A stretch of DNA of 17,944 nucleotides from DAIOSQ01 sp036752465. Lineage in GTDB: Bacteria; Pseudomonadota; Gammaproteobacteria; Legionellales; Legionellaceae. Where the stretch lies: positions 1 to 17,944 of the forward strand of contig DAIOSQ010000034.1 in assembly GCA_036752465.1 (NCBI GenBank), read 5' to 3'. The position numbers and the translations under genes were made by a program. The first letter of the stretch is position 1. The number at the start of each line of letters is the position of its first letter. Below, piece by piece: positions 16,833 through 17,944 of the stretch. A model generated the notes under the pieces. The model was not told the origin of the DNA. It ran no database searches and saw only the letters and a list, made by a program, of their open reading frames with translations.

Positions 16833-17816
16833 GTGTTTCATTTAATCCCCTCTAAAAACCAGACTGTGTTGGGTATAGACGTATCTGACCGAGCCATACG
16901 AGTTGTACAAATATCATCTGTGGTTGAGCGCAGCCAGACCCAATATTATCTGGAGCATTATGCTGAGGTTGTATTGCCGGCCCAGTTGGTGTTTTCGGCC
17001 GCACAAAGCATGCTTGAGTTACAGCAGCAGGCTGTGCGCCAATTATTTGCCGGACTACCTTTGCCATATGATAAAATTGTGATGGCGCTTCCTATGCGAG
17101 ATGTGCGCTGCAAGACCTTACATTTGCATGCTGGCCTTAGCGAGAGCGATTTAGCAGCTTTGGTGCGTATGGAGGTATTAAAAGAAAGCAGAGGTCAACA
17201 TCACTTGTTTTTTGATTATAAAGTGCTAGGAGCTTCTTTGGATGATCTCGAAAAATTAGAAGTTCAAGTGGTGATGGCGGATGCTGAAGTTGTTCAGCAA
17301 CGACTTCATGTGATGCAGCCTCTACAAACTAAAGTTGATGTTTTGGAGATCGAGTGTTATACCCTAGCACGGATGTTACCCTGGATGGCCACATCATCTG
17401 AATTGGTGTTAAACCATTATCTGATGGTGGTTAATTTGGATAAAACCAGGATTGAAGTTGCTATATTTTGTAATATAGGGCCGATTTTTTCTCACGATCA
17501 GCGCTTAATCGCGGATGAACATCAACCTGAGGCCTATCAGGCAGCCGTGTTAGCACAAGTTAAAAACGCGCTACAATTTTTTACCTTAAGTCACTTGCCG
17601 GTGAGGATTGATAATATTTTCCTTATCGGTACCTGGGTGTGGGATGAATCTGCAGCGCTTTTTGAGCAACAGTTGGCCATCCCCACGCAAACTGCCAATC
17701 CTTTTGTCCATTTGCATCGTGCGCAAGGCCTCAATCAAAGCAAACTACCTGAGGATGCTCCTAAATTTGTGCTGGCTACTGGGTTGGCTATGAGAGTTGC
17801 TGAGTCAGTGCATTGA
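16833..17816 (+). CDS. pilM: Type IV pilus assembly protein PilM
   Basis: PilM is the actin-like cytoplasmic ATPase-fold protein that binds the N-terminal tail of PilN and links the PilNO inner-membrane complex to the pilus motor. The N-terminal TVLGIDVSDRAIRVVQIS is the phosphate-1 strand-loop of this fold. Typical later elements include KTLHLHAGLSESDL, the VDVLEIECYTLARML segment and a C-terminal ATGLAMR. GTG 16833 is chosen because AAGGAG (16821-16826) sits six bases upstream. An in-frame GTG at 16779 would add 18 residues and lacks a ribosome-binding site. The result is 327 residues, slightly short of Pseudomonas PilM (354). Its TGA overlaps the TTG start of pilN. Confidence 0.93.
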   Translation: MFHLIPSKNQTVLGIDVSDRAIRVVQISSVVERSQTQYYLEHYAEVVLPAQLVFSAAQSMLELQQQAVRQLFAGLPLPYDKIVMALPMRDVRCKTLHLHAGLSESDLAALVRMEVLKESRGQHHLFFDYKVLGASLDDLEKLEVQVVMADAEVVQQRLHVMQPLQTKVDVLEIECYTLARMLPWMATSSELVLNHYLMVVNLDKTRIEVAIFCNIGPIFSHDQRLIADEHQPEAYQAAVLAQVKNALQFFTLSHLPVRIDNIFLIGTWVWDESAALFEQQLAIPTQTANPFVHLHRAQGLNQSKLPEDAPKFVLATGLAMRVAESVH

Positions 17817-17944
17817 ATATCAATCTGTTACCTTGGCGCGAAGCCATGCGCAAGCGCTGGTGGTGCTCTAATTTATATTGGGCAACAGCACTGGCCTTGT
17901 TATCTTTGCTGATTGCTTGTGACTGCCGTCAACGCTTGGTATTC
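17813..17944 (+). CDS. pilN: Type IV pilus assembly protein PilN, 3' end outside window
   Basis: PilN is a bitopic inner-membrane protein of the pilus alignment complex. The fragment reads NINLLPWREAMRKRWW, containing the INLLPW box known to dock in PilM, and then the start of a hydrophobic membrane helix (ALALLSLLIAC) interrupted by the window edge. The start is TTG 17813, overlapping the pilM stop in TTGA; the frame has a stop (TGA, 17801-17803) just upstream and no other start before the conserved box. Forty-four codons are visible. The rare TTG start with overlap implies coupling to pilM translation. Confidence 0.88.
   Translation, partial: MNINLLPWREAMRKRWWCSNLYWATALALLSLLIACDCRQRLVF

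Overview
The window looks like chromosome from a gammaproteobacterium of the Legionellales type (Legionella / Coxiella / Berkiella-like, probably host-associated). This rests on three things: a low-40s GC content judged by eye; a standard gammaproteobacterial core (coaD, etfBA, ald, and the classic divergent mrcA / pilMN pair); and, between these, very large or repeat-built orphan proteins plus a patatin-like phospholipase of the kind these bacteria often export into host cells. No secretion genes lie in the window, so any effector role is inference.

Layout. (1) 1-969: the 3' part of a gene encoding 33-residue tandem repeats; its 5' end lies outside the window. (2) 1094-6331: a giant orphan protein of about 1745 residues with a hydrophobic hairpin, two in-frame tandem repeat blocks (54 bp x2 and 36 bp x3) and a run of nine G near its 3' end; a good sigma70-type promoter precedes it. 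(3) 6332-6635: about 300 bp with only a possible 57-codon reverse-strand ORF. (4) 6636-8361, reverse strand: coaD downstream of a membrane acyltransferase-like gene (NagX/HGSNAT family). (5) 8640-11676, forward: etfB-etfA, nearly abutting, then ald. etfB carries a run of ten G near its 3' end. (6) 11846-13696: a 616-residue patatin-like phospholipase with an intact Ser/Asp dyad, followed 70 bp later by a strong hairpin terminator. (7) 13851-14192: a small Cys-containing membrane protein whose stop codon overlaps that of convergent mrcA within one TTAA. (8) 14189-16561, reverse: mrcA (PBP1A). (9) 16833 to the end: pilM and the first 44 codons of pilN, start of the type IV pilus alignment complex operon.

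Functionally, EtfAB collects electrons from acyl-CoA and related dehydrogenases, and alanine dehydrogenase interconverts alanine with pyruvate and ammonium, which fits an amino-acid and fatty-acid using metabolism. CoaD makes dephospho-CoA. PBP1A builds peptidoglycan, and PilMN anchors the pilus machinery at the inner membrane. The region 1-6331 and the patatin gene look like accessory, fast-evolving material set among conserved genes.

I found no clearly new multi-gene defence or mobile system, and no CRISPR array, tRNA, rRNA or insertion sequence. The most unusual signals are the two long poly-G tracts, each inside a coding region. In both, a one-base gain or loss leads to an early stop, as in a contingency (phase-variable) locus.
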